Shown here piece by piece: positions 1 to 6,940 of a DNA stretch of 13,339 bases. Within the stretch, counting starts at the first letter, position 1, and every line of letters begins with the position of its first letter. Under the pieces are notes generated by a model. It saw nothing but the letters and a program-made list of their open reading frames with translations. It was not told the DNA's origin and made no database searches. The position numbers and the translations under genes were made by a program. Source of the stretch: an uncultured Bacteroidota bacterium (GTDB lineage Bacteria > Bacteroidota > Bacteroidia > Flavobacteriales > Flavobacteriaceae). The stretch spans positions 1 through 13,339 of the forward strand of contig CAIJFC010000056.1 of NCBI GenBank assembly GCA_903819815.1, given 5' to 3'.

Positions 1-1500
1 ATGGGATTTGTGCAGTTTTATTTTGGATTGCCCATTGCAATGGTGGTTATAAGTATGACTTTTATACCTATTTATCATAAATTAAAAGTATTCACGGCCT
101 ACGAATATTTAGAAGAACGTTTTGACCTAAAAACGCGTTCCTTAGCCTCCATTTTATTTTTGGTACAACGCGGTTTAGGAACTGGAATTACCATTTATGC
201 CCCTTCAATTATCCTTTCGTCGATATTGGGTTGGAATTTAACCCAACTGAATATAATAATCGGTTCGTTGGTAATTATTTACACTTTTTCAGGGGGTACC
301 AAAGCGGTAAACGTGACGCAGAAACACCAAATGTTTGTGATTATGTTTGGGATGATTGCAACCTTTTTCTTGATATTACATTTATTGCCAAACGACATGA
401 CTTTTGGAAATGCGCTCCATATTGCTGGTGCAAATGACAAAATGAATATCGTCGATTTTTCGTTTGATCCTGAAACGCGCTATACTTTTTGGAGTGGAAT
501 AACCGGTGGATTTTTCCTTGCGTTGTCCTATTTTGGAACCGATCAATCTCAAGTAGGTCGCTATTTATCAGGAAAATCGATAAGGGAAAGCCAAATGGGA
601 TTAATTATGAATGGGTTTCTAAAAGTCCCAATGCAGTTTTTTATTCTGTTGATAGGAGTTATGGTATTTGTGTTTTTCCAATTCAATCCTGTTCCTTTGA
701 ATTTCAATCCGAATAATAAAATCGCGGTTGAAAAATCCATTTATAAGGAAGAATACCACCATTTAGAAAAACAACTTGCGGATTTATCCGAAGAAAAAAA
801 GGAGTTCAATCTCTTGTATATCGACCACTTGAATCAGAATTATGACAATCCGATATTGCGAAAAAAACTTACTGCTTTGTCAAACAAGGAAAATGATTTG
901 AGAGAACAAGCGAAAGAATTAATTTCAAAAGCAGATGCAAAAGCAGAAACGAATGATAAAGATTATGTTTTTATAAATTTCATTTTGAACTACCTTCCAA
1001 AAGGATTAATCGGACTTTTATTAGCAGTAATTTTATCGGCCGCTATGTCGTCAACCGCTTCAGGGTTAACCGCATTAGCATCAACAACAGCTATTGATAT
1101 TTACAAACGAAATTTAAAAGAAGAAAAATCAGATAAACATTATGTAAATGCAACAAGAGTTTTTACCGTATTTTGGGGAATAGTTGCAATTCTTTTTGCT
1201 TGTATAGGCACCTTATTTGAGAATTTAATTCAGTTGGTAAATATTATTGGATCAATATTTTACGGTACCGTTTTAGGAATTTTCTTAGTTGGTTTTTACA
1301 TAAAATATATCCGTGCAAAAGCCATTTTCTGGGGAGCCATTTTTTCGCAATTAATGATATTTTATATCTTTTATTTGGATATTGTAAGTTTCTTATGGCT
1401 GAATTTTATTGGTGCAATAATGACAATTATCGTTGCCATGTTACTTCAGTTTTTTCTATTTAAAAACAAAAAAGAAACTTTAGAAAGTATAGAATACTAA
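1..1500 (+). CDS. Sodium/solute symporter (SSS family), 5' end outside window
   Basis: An integral membrane protein of the solute:sodium symporter family, which couples Na+ entry to uptake of a small solute. The substrate cannot be read from the sequence. About ten hydrophobic segments are visible over 499 residues. The TM8-like stretch around residues 344-369 carries AAMSSTASGLTAL, whose Ser350-Ser351 pair matches the Na2 sodium site of the family, and it is followed by the typical AIDIYKR. The frame opens at base 1 with MGFVQFYFGLPIA, which looks like the middle of an early membrane helix region. Base 1 is therefore probably an internal Met, and I expect some tens of N-terminal residues upstream of the window. 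Residues about 236-325 form a long hydrophilic, Glu/Lys-rich, coiled-coil-like insert between membrane segments. The gene converges on pdxH, with only 2 bp between the stop codons and no terminator hairpin between them. Confidence 0.85.
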   Translation: MGFVQFYFGLPIAMVVISMTFIPIYHKLKVFTAYEYLEERFDLKTRSLASILFLVQRGLGTGITIYAPSIILSSILGWNLTQLNIIIGSLVIIYTFSGGTKAVNVTQKHQMFVIMFGMIATFFLILHLLPNDMTFGNALHIAGANDKMNIVDFSFDPETRYTFWSGITGGFFLALSYFGTDQSQVGRYLSGKSIRESQMGLIMNGFLKVPMQFFILLIGVMVFVFFQFNPVPLNFNPNNKIAVEKSIYKEEYHHLEKQLADLSEEKKEFNLLYIDHLNQNYDNPILRKKLTALSNKENDLREQAKELISKADAKAETNDKDYVFINFILNYLPKGLIGLLLAVILSAAMSSTASGLTALASTTAIDIYKRNLKEEKSDKHYVNATRVFTVFWGIVAILFACIGTLFENLIQLVNIIGSIFYGTVLGIFLVGFYIKYIRAKAIFWGAIFSQLMIFYIFYLDIVSFLWLNFIGAIMTIIVAMLLQFFLFKNKKETLESIEY

Positions 1501-1502
1501 TT

Positions 1503-2147
1503 TTAAGGAGATAAACGATCTGTTTTCCATGAATAATCAGATTGCAATTGGTATCTAATTCGGTCATGAAGTCGGTTTGGGCGTCCTTGCCAAAATTCAA
1601 CTTCAACAGGTTTAATTAGGAAACCACCCCAAAATTCTGGTCGAAGAATTTCTTTACCTTGGTAATCGAGTTCTAATTGTTTTAATTTTTCTTCTAATAA
1701 AGCACGTGAAGGAATTACTTCGCTTTGATTGGAAACAATAGCACCAAATTTACTTCCATCAGGTCTCGACTCAAAATAACCGTCGGAAATATTGGTTGGC
1801 GTTCTTTCTGCAATCCCTTTTATAATAACTTGCCGCTCCATGGAATGCCAGAAGAAAGACAAACAAACATTTGGATTATTGGTAATTGCCTTCCCTTTTT
1901 CTGAGTTATAATTGGTATAAAAAATGAAGCCCTCTTCGGAGTATTTTTTTAATAAAACAACTCTCGATTTTGGAAAACCATCCAATCCAATAGTCGAAAG
2001 AGTCATCGCATTTACCTCCTCTACTTCGCCGAAATCCTCTACCTCATGAAACCATTGATGAAACAAATTAATAGGATCCTCGGGAATTGAAGTTTCCAAA
2101 AGAGCATTCTTTTCATATGATTTTCTGTAATCGCTTAAATCTTCCAT
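1503..2147 (-). CDS. pdxH: Pyridoxamine 5'-phosphate oxidase
   Basis: An FMN-dependent cytoplasmic oxidase that converts pyridoxamine or pyridoxine 5'-phosphate to pyridoxal 5'-phosphate, the last step of B6 salvage and synthesis. The 214-residue length is close to that of the E. coli enzyme. The FMN-binding core is seen at residues 62-82 (RVVLLKKY to FYTNYNSEKGK) and around 99-110 (FWHSMERQVIIKG). Substrate-side residues include SRPDGSKFGA at 127-136. The C-terminal family signature EFWQGRPNRLHDR is intact at 184-196. The start is an ATG. The gene is last in the minus-strand cluster, 78 bp behind rnz, with AT-rich direct repeats in the gap. It may be cotranscribed with rnz or have its own weak promoter; the sequence does not settle this. 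Confidence 0.96.
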   Translation of the reverse strand: MEDLSDYRKSYEKNALLETSIPEDPINLFHQWFHEVEDFGEVEEVNAMTLSTIGLDGFPKSRVVLLKKYSEEGFIFYTNYNSEKGKAITNNPNVCLSFFWHSMERQVIIKGIAERTPTNISDGYFESRPDGSKFGAIVSNQSEVIPSRALLEEKLKQLELDYQGKEILRPEFWGGFLIKPVEVEFWQGRPNRLHDRIRYQLQSDYSWKTDRLSP

Positions 2148-2153
2148 TTAATA

Positions 2154-2199
2154 GATTTTAGATTTTAGAAAATTGATTTTAGAAAATTGATTCTAAAAT
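2154..2199. repeat. AT-rich tandem repeat with hairpin between rnz and pdxH
   Basis: A 14-nt unit GATTTTAGAAAATT occurs twice in tandem (2161-2174 and 2175-2188), preceded by a half copy GATTTTA (2154-2160). The second copy can also fold back on the next bases: ATTTTAGAA (2176-2184) pairs with TTCTAAAAT (2191-2199) around a 6-nt loop. It fills most of the rnz-pdxH gap. No role can be assigned, and there is no U-tract characteristic of a terminator. Confidence 0.6.
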
Positions 2200-2225
2200 A
2201 ACGTATCTAAAATAATTGATTTATT

Positions 2226-3131
2226 TTAAAACTCAAAACTTTTCCCATCATCTGCCAAAAGCACTTCCGGGAAAATGGTTATTGCTTCTTCTTTAAACAA
2301 ATTGATATTGTCATATCTAGTAGAATAATGTCCTAGTATCAATTGTTTTACATTGGCCTTCAAAGCAATTTTAGCTGCTTGTTTAGCCGTGCAATGCATA
2401 GTTTTGTTAGCTAATTGTTCCTCAGAATCTAGAAAAGTAGCTTCATGATACAATACATCTGCATTTTCAATAATTGGAATAATGTCTTCATTATAGGCCG
2501 TATCTGAACAAAAAGCATATCTCTTAGCAGGAATTGGATCGAATGTCAGTTTTTTATTTTCAATCACACGACCGTCATCTAAAGTGATGTCTTTTCCGTT
2601 TTTTATTTTCTGATAATAACAAGGATCAATTTCAAAGTTTTGGACCGCATCTAAATTCAATTTTCGATCTCCAATCTTTTCCTGAAATAAAAACCCATTG
2701 GTATAAACCCTGTGTTTTAATGGAATCGTTTTTACAAATACTTTTTCGTCTTCGTATATAATTTCACTTTTATCTGAATTTAATTCATGAAAATACAAAC
2801 CGTAATTGGTCCAAGAATTGGATAATCTTAATTGTAATTTAATCACTTCCTCAATTCCTTTTGGACCATATATATGCAAATCAGTAGTTCGATTTAGCAA
2901 CATAAAAGTAGAAACCAAACCCACTAAACCATAAAAATGATCGCCGTGCAAATGAGATATAAAAATATGATTTATTTTTAAAAAACGAATCTTATTTTTC
3001 CGCAATTGAACCTGAGTTCCCTCGCCACAATCAATTAGAAACAGACGATTTCTGATTTCTAAAACTTGTGCCGTAGGATTAGTAATTGTTCGTGGTGTTG
3101 CAGCGTAGCAACCAAGTATGGTTAGATTCAA
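2226..3131 (-). CDS. rnz: Ribonuclease Z (tRNase Z), TTG start
   Basis: A metallo-beta-lactamase-fold endonuclease that removes the 3' trailer from tRNA precursors. The protein has 301 residues, the usual size for the short bacterial form. The zinc ligands are all present: His60, His62, Asp64 and His65 in SHLHGDH, His140, Asp210 in FCSDTAY, and His268 in LGHYSTRY. The conserved HEATF (229-233) and His246 are also there. The start must be TTG at 3131: MNLTILGC is the expected first beta strand, no ATG, GTG or other TTG lies between it and the in-frame stop TAA about 15 codons upstream, and the next Met would remove essential core. The gene lies 71 bp downstream of the STAS-like gene on the same strand. 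That gap contains an imperfect inverted repeat. Confidence 0.95.
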   Translation of the reverse strand: MNLTILGCYAATPRTITNPTAQVLEIRNRLFLIDCGEGTQVQLRKNKIRFLKINHIFISHLHGDHFYGLVGLVSTFMLLNRTTDLHIYGPKGIEEVIKLQLRLSNSWTNYGLYFHELNSDKSEIIYEDEKVFVKTIPLKHRVYTNGFLFQEKIGDRKLNLDAVQNFEIDPCYYQKIKNGKDITLDDGRVIENKKLTFDPIPAKRYAFCSDTAYNEDIIPIIENADVLYHEATFLDSEEQLANKTMHCTAKQAAKIALKANVKQLILGHYSTRYDNINLFKEEAITIFPEVLLADDGKSFEF

Positions 3132-3137
3132 TTTTGT

Positions 3138-3192
3138 GTTTATTTGTTAATTTGGTTATGGTTTTTTCGATTAAAAAAATAACCGAATAAAC
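3138..3192 (-). other. Imperfect inverted repeat in the rnz leader
   Basis: Two nested pairs of arms face each other. GTTTATT (3138-3144) matches AATAAAC (3186-3192), and GGTTAT (3154-3159) matches ATAACC (3179-3184). The unpaired bases differ in number on the two sides, so any RNA helix would contain an internal loop. It lies just upstream of the TTG start of rnz, in the minus-strand leader. It could be a weak structure affecting translation or a degenerate operator. It may also be chance in AT-rich DNA. Confidence 0.35.
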
Positions 3193-3202
3193 AAAAACAC
3201 TT

Positions 3203-3535
3203 CTAAAACCCTAAATCTCGTTCAATTTCTTCCATTTCGATAATATCGTGTGCTTCCAATACCGAAGGAACTACAACTAGTGATTTTGGAAGGGCATTAA
3301 AATCGATGTTTTCAGCAACAATTACAAATGATTTCTTTCCTTTACAATGCAATTTAGACAATTCAGAAAAAGCTTTTATAGATTGAATTGTTGTTGAATT
3401 ATCGTGAGTTACATCCAAAATCAAATTCTGATTTTTATAACTTTCGTGTTGGGTTGTGACTTTATCTAAAAATAATTGGATATCTCCCTGAGTATCTTTT
3501 AAAATAGTGGTGTGCGCTTTAACAACTACTTTCAT
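3203..3535 (-). CDS. Small STAS-like protein of unknown function
   Basis: A 110-residue soluble protein with no signal peptide or membrane segment. I do not recognise a catalytic motif. The order of elements looks like a STAS fold, as in anti-sigma-factor antagonists: beta strand NLILDVTH (37-44), helix TTIQSIKAFSELSKLHCKG (48-66), strand SFVIVAEN (69-76), then strand and helix LVVVPSVLEAHDIIEMEEI. Canonical antagonists carry a phosphorylatable Ser or Thr after the central strand; here the D-N-S-T-T stretch at 45-49 sits in that area, but I cannot confirm equivalence. It begins 4 bp after the pyrB stop, so it is almost certainly translated from the pyrR-pyrB message. Neighbouring rnz homologues may have caused naming errors for such proteins in databases; nothing nuclease-like is visible here. 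Confidence 0.75.
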   Translation of the reverse strand: MKVVVKAHTTILKDTQGDIQLFLDKVTTQHESYKNQNLILDVTHDNSTTIQSIKAFSELSKLHCKGKKSFVIVAENIDFNALPKSLVVVPSVLEAHDIIEMEEIERDLGF

Positions 3536-3539
3536 TAAA

Positions 3540-4466
3540 TTATTGAATTTTTGAAGCCAATAAATAGATTACTGCCATTCGAACCGCCACTCCGTTTTCC
3601 ACTTGATTTAAGATCAACGATTGATTAGAATCGGCAACTTCAGAAGTAATTTCAACTCCACGATTTATAGGTCCAGGATGCATAATTACTATTTCTTTAT
3701 TAAGTGAATCCAACAAGGTTTTGTCTAATCCATATTGTTGTGCGTATTCTCTTGTGGAAGGAAAGAAATTGACATCCATGCGTTCATTTTGAACTCTTAG
3801 CATATTTGCTACATCACACCATTCCAACGCTTTACGTAAATTTGACTCTACCTTTACTCCAAGTGATTCTATGTGTCTTGGGATGAGTGTTTTTGGTCCG
3901 CAAACCTTCACTTCTGCCCCCTGCATTTGCAAAGCATAAATATTAGAAAGCGCTACACGCGAATGTAAAATATCACCTACAATAACTACTTTTTTACCTG
4001 CCACTTCTCCTAGTTTTTCTCTGATAGAATAGCTATCTAAAAGGGCTTGCGTTGGATGTTCGTGAGCTCCATCACCCGCATTAATGATACTCGCTTTTAC
4101 ATTTTGAGATAAAAAATGAGCCGCACCAGGATTGGCATGTCGCATCACCACCATATCCACTTTCATTGAAAGAATATTATTTACGGTATCTACTAAAGTT
4201 TCTCCTTTTTTAACTGAAGACTGCGCCGCAGAAAAACTAATTACATCTGCTGAAAGCCTTTTTTGCGCTAGTTCAAATGATAATTTGGTTCGTGTACTGT
4301 TTTCGAAGAATATATTAGCAATCGTAATGTCGCGTAAGGAAGGAACTTTCTTTATTGGGCGGTTTATTACTTCTTTAAAATGATCGGCAGTTTCAAAAAT
4401 AAGGTCAATATCATTTTTGGTGATATTTTTAATTCCTAATAGATGATTTACACTTAATTCGCTCAT
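3540..4466 (-). CDS. pyrB: Aspartate carbamoyltransferase catalytic chain
   Basis: Catalyses condensation of carbamoyl phosphate with aspartate, the committed step of pyrimidine synthesis, in the cytoplasm as a trimer. The 308 residues match the usual catalytic chain. The carbamoyl-phosphate loop STRT lies at 57-60 in FFENSTRTKLSF. The 80s-loop region SSVKKGET is at 83-90, HEHPTQALLD at 135-144, VGDILHSR at 163-170 with the active-site Arg170, the aspartate-binding LRVQ at 223-226, and HPGPINRG at 263-270. No pyrI regulatory chain follows. The start ATG is 2 bp past the pyrR stop, indicating tight cotranscription and probable translational coupling. Confidence 0.97.
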   Translation of the reverse strand: MSELSVNHLLGIKNITKNDIDLIFETADHFKEVINRPIKKVPSLRDITIANIFFENSTRTKLSFELAQKRLSADVISFSAAQSSVKKGETLVDTVNNILSMKVDMVVMRHANPGAAHFLSQNVKASIINAGDGAHEHPTQALLDSYSIREKLGEVAGKKVVIVGDILHSRVALSNIYALQMQGAEVKVCGPKTLIPRHIESLGVKVESNLRKALEWCDVANMLRVQNERMDVNFFPSTREYAQQYGLDKTLLDSLNKEIVIMHPGPINRGVEITSEVADSNQSLILNQVENGVAVRMAVIYLLASKIQ

Positions 4467-4468
4467 TT

Positions 4469-5026
4469 CTATACTATTTGTTTACTATTTGTTGGTATTA
4501 AATACACTGCGTCTTCGCCGTCTTGCTCCAACCAGCATACTTTTACTTTTTCATCATTAATTGCGTCTACTTGACGACCACGATAATCAGGTTGGATTGG
4601 TAAATCACGACTAAATCTACGATCAATTAAGGCAAGAAGCTCAATAGATGCTGGTCTTCCGAAAGATTGTACCGCAGTTAATGCCGCCCGAATACTTCTA
4701 CCGGTGTACAAAACATCATCTATAAAAATTACTTTTTTATTTTCTACTAAAAAATCAATTTGAGTTTTATTTGCTTCTAATTGTTTGTCATTTCTTCGAA
4801 AATCATCTCTAAAAAAAGTAATGTCCAAGTACCCTAATTTAATATTAGAAATTCTATATTCCTTTTCTAACAAAGCTTTTAATCTTTCAGCCAAAAAAGT
4901 CCCGCGAGGCTGAATACCAATAAGAATAGTTTCTGAAAAATCTAAATGTTTTTCAATCAATTGACAAGCCAAACGATGAAGAATGATATTGACTTCTTTG
5001 GAAGTAAGCAATATTTTTTGACTCAT
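4469..5026 (-). CDS. pyrR: PyrR bifunctional pyrimidine regulator / uracil phosphoribosyltransferase
   Basis: PyrR-family proteins have uracil phosphoribosyltransferase activity and, in Gram-positive bacteria, bind pyr mRNA to control attenuation. The 185 residues include the PRPP-binding motif VIFIDDVLYTGRS (99-111), the loop GIQPRG (37-42) and LDITFFRDDF (67-76). I use the ATG at 5026 (MSQKILLTSKEV), which aligns with the usual PyrR N-terminus. A longer frame opens on TTG at 5053, but that TTG is itself the end of the -7 box TATATTTG, so it cannot lie in the transcript. The gene is first in the pyrR-pyrB-STAS cluster. The predicted leader is only about 20 nt, too short for a PyrR-type attenuator, so classical PyrR attenuation of this operon is not supported here. 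Confidence 0.92.
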   Translation of the reverse strand: MSQKILLTSKEVNIILHRLACQLIEKHLDFSETILIGIQPRGTFLAERLKALLEKEYRISNIKLGYLDITFFRDDFRRNDKQLEANKTQIDFLVENKKVIFIDDVLYTGRSIRAALTAVQSFGRPASIELLALIDRRFSRDLPIQPDYRGRQVDAINDEKVKVCWLEQDGEDAVYLIPTNSKQIV

Positions 5027-5050
5027 ATTGAAGTTTTTTGTTTGGTTATG

Positions 5051-5058
5051 CAAATATA
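5051..5058 (-). promoter_or_regulatory. Promoter -7 box for the pyrR operon
   Basis: On the minus strand the sequence reads TATATTTG, a perfect match to the Bacteroidetes TAnnTTTG element, ending about 24 nt before the pyrR ATG. No clear TTG is found at the expected -33 distance, so the promoter may be weak or activator-dependent. Confidence 0.65.
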
Positions 5059-5126
5059 TAAATTTTTTACAGATTTTAACATCGATTGATCCAGTACTGA
5101 AAAATTATTTAATTTCATTTATAATC

Positions 5127-5154
5127 AAAAAAAACTCCCGATTTCTCGAGAGTT
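5127..5154 (-). terminator. Rho-independent terminator of the ABC-F gene
   Basis: On the minus strand the RNA forms a 9-bp stem, AACUCUCGA with UCGGGAGUU (one G-U pair), closed by a GAAA tetraloop, and runs straight into a U-tract at 5132-5127. It lies 12 bp past the ABC-F stop codon and separates that gene from pyrR. Confidence 0.9.
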
Positions 5155-5166
5155 AAATTATTACTA

Positions 5167-6783
5167 TTAAGAATACATTTTGATTCTCAACTCTTTAACA
5201 CTTTCGTTGTCCAAATATTCATCAAAAGTCATGTATCTATCTATGGCTCCTTTGGGAGTTAATTCCACTACTCTATTACCCACGGTTTGAGAAAATTCGT
5301 GGTCATGAGTGGTAAAAATTACAGAACCTTTGAAGTTTTTAAGCGAATTATTAAACGCCGTAATCGACTCCAAATCCAGGTGATTGGTTGGTTCGTCTAT
5401 CATCAAAACATTCGCACGTTCCATCATCATTCGCGAAAGCATACATCTTACTTTTTCTCCCCCAGACAGTACACGACTAGTTTTTAAAGCTTCTTCACCT
5501 GAAAAAATCATTTTACCTAAAAACCCACGAATGTTAACCTCATCGCGTTCTTCTTCTGTTTTAACCCATTGGCGCAACCAATCTACTAACGAATAATCGT
5601 TTTCAAAAAACGAGTGATTATCCACTGGTAAATAGGCCTGATTAGTTGTTACTCCCCAATCAAACGAACCTGAATCCGCTTTTTGCAATCCGTTTAAGAT
5701 ATCGTAGAAAGCTGTGGTGGCACGGGAATCTTTTGAAAACAAGATTATTTTATCGCCTTTGGCCATGTTTAAATCAACACCCGTAAATAAAACATCGCCA
5801 TCAACTGAAGCACTTAAATTTTGAACATTTAGAATCTGGTCTCCTGCTTCTCTTTCTTGATCAAAAATTATTGCAGGATAACGACGGCTTGACGGCTTGA
5901 TTTCAGATATATTCAATTTAGAAATCATCTTTTTTCTAGAAGTAGCTTGCTTTGATTTTGCCACATTCGCACTAAAACGACGAATAAATTCTTCCAATTC
6001 TTGTTTCTTTTCTTCGGCCTTTTTATTTTGTTGCGCTCTTTGTTTTGCTGCTAATTGGCTGGATTCATACCAAAAAGTATAATTACCAGAATAGTGGTTT
6101 ATTTTTCCAAAATCAATATCGGAAATATGAGTACACACAGCGTCTAGAAAGTGACGGTCGTGAGAAACTACAATTACAGTATTATCATAATTTGCTAAGA
6201 AATTTTCCAGCCAAGCGATGGTTTCAAAATCCAAATCGTTAGTAGGCTCATCCATAATTAGCAAATCTGGATTTCCAAAAAGGGCTTGAGCTAAAAGGAC
6301 ACGAACTTTTAATTTTCCTTCTAAATCCGACATTAAAGTATAGTGGCTGTCTTCGGTAATTCCTAAATTTGAAAGTAACGAAGCGGCATCAGAATCGGCG
6401 TTCCAGCCATTCATTTCTTCAAATTGAACCTGTAATTCCCCTATTCTATCTGCGTTTTTATCATCATAATCAGCATACAATTCGTCCATTTCTTTCTTAA
6501 TGGCATACAATACTTTGTTTCCCATCATCACCGTTTCTAATACAGTAAAATCATCAAACATGTTGTGATTCTGATTTAAAACAGACATTCTTTTTCCTGG
6601 TTCCAAGTGAATATGACCCGCAGTAGGATCCATATCACCTGAAATTATCTTTAAAAAAGTTGATTTTCCAGCACCATTTGCTCCAATAACACCATATATA
6701 TTACCATGAGTAAAAACGGTATTTACTTCGTCAAACAAAATTCTTTTACCAAACTGAACTGATAAATTATTGATAGTTAACAT
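5167..6783 (-). CDS. ABC-F family ATPase, YbiT type, with degenerate second P-loop
   Basis: A soluble tandem-ATPase protein of the ABC-F family, whose members act at the ribosome rather than in transport. It has 538 residues from the ATG at 6783; the TTG extension upstream to 6840 contains the promoter -7 box and is rejected. Domain 1 has Walker A GANGAGKST (34-42), Walker B with DEPTNDLD (178-185) and switch His208, but the signature is replaced by MSDLEGKLK (151-159), similar to E. coli YbiT. The charged linker spans about 242-305. In domain 2 the P-loop position reads FSKDSRATT (349-357) and lacks the glycines and Lys. The signature LSGGE (439-443), Walker B IDEPTNHLD (462-470) and His493 are kept. 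Overall similarity through the linker (SSRRYPAIIF, EREAGDQILNV) supports YbiT-like. The gene is monocistronic, with its own promoter and terminator. Confidence 0.93.
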   Translation of the reverse strand: MLTINNLSVQFGKRILFDEVNTVFTHGNIYGVIGANGAGKSTFLKIISGDMDPTAGHIHLEPGKRMSVLNQNHNMFDDFTVLETVMMGNKVLYAIKKEMDELYADYDDKNADRIGELQVQFEEMNGWNADSDAASLLSNLGITEDSHYTLMSDLEGKLKVRVLLAQALFGNPDLLIMDEPTNDLDFETIAWLENFLANYDNTVIVVSHDRHFLDAVCTHISDIDFGKINHYSGNYTFWYESSQLAAKQRAQQNKKAEEKKQELEEFIRRFSANVAKSKQATSRKKMISKLNISEIKPSSRRYPAIIFDQEREAGDQILNVQNLSASVDGDVLFTGVDLNMAKGDKIILFSKDSRATTAFYDILNGLQKADSGSFDWGVTTNQAYLPVDNHSFFENDYSLVDWLRQWVKTEEERDEVNIRGFLGKMIFSGEEALKTSRVLSGGEKVRCMLSRMMMERANVLMIDEPTNHLDLESITAFNNSLKNFKGSVIFTTHDHEFSQTVGNRVVELTPKGAIDRYMTFDEYLDNESVKELRIKMYS

Positions 6784-6807
6784 TGATTCCCTAAATTTTA
6801 ATTTTTG

Positions 6808-6815
6808 CAAAAGTA
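6808..6815 (-). promoter_or_regulatory. Promoter -7 box for the ABC-F gene
   Basis: Reads TACTTTTG on the minus strand, a perfect TAnnTTTG, ending about 24 nt before the ATG at 6783. A TTG lies 22 nt further upstream (within GAATTGGC), at the long end of the accepted spacing. Confidence 0.65.
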
Positions 6816-6910
6816 GAAAAAATCCCTGAATTTCAGCCAATTCATTGTTTGAAATAAGAGTACTACTTTAATTTAACTAACTATTAACACCTAAATTGAA
6901 ATGGTCTAAA

Positions 6911-6918
6911 TATTTTTG
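6911..6918 (+). promoter_or_regulatory. Promoter -7 box for the thioredoxin-fold lipoprotein gene
   Basis: TATTTTTG matches TAnnTTTG and ends 22 nt before the ATG at 6941. No TTG is found at the preferred -33 distance, though one lies closer at 12 nt. Confidence 0.55.
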
Positions 6919-6940
6919 TAGGTATTGCAATTAATATAAT

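Noticed and set aside
2161..2188. Possible CRISPR-like array
   Set aside because: Only two adjacent 14-nt AT-rich units with no spacers, and no cas genes nearby.
4132..4383. Plus-strand reading frame opposite pyrB
   Set aside because: Shadow of a clearly coding pyrB frame with no domain or promoter of its own.
5027..5053. TTG-initiated N-terminal extension of PyrR
   Set aside because: The TTG is the end of the promoter -7 box TATATTTG, and homologues start at the downstream Met.
6784..6840. TTG-initiated extension of the ABC-F protein
   Set aside because: It contains the -7 box TACTTTTG, and the family N-terminus MLTINNLSVQFG begins at the ATG at 6783.
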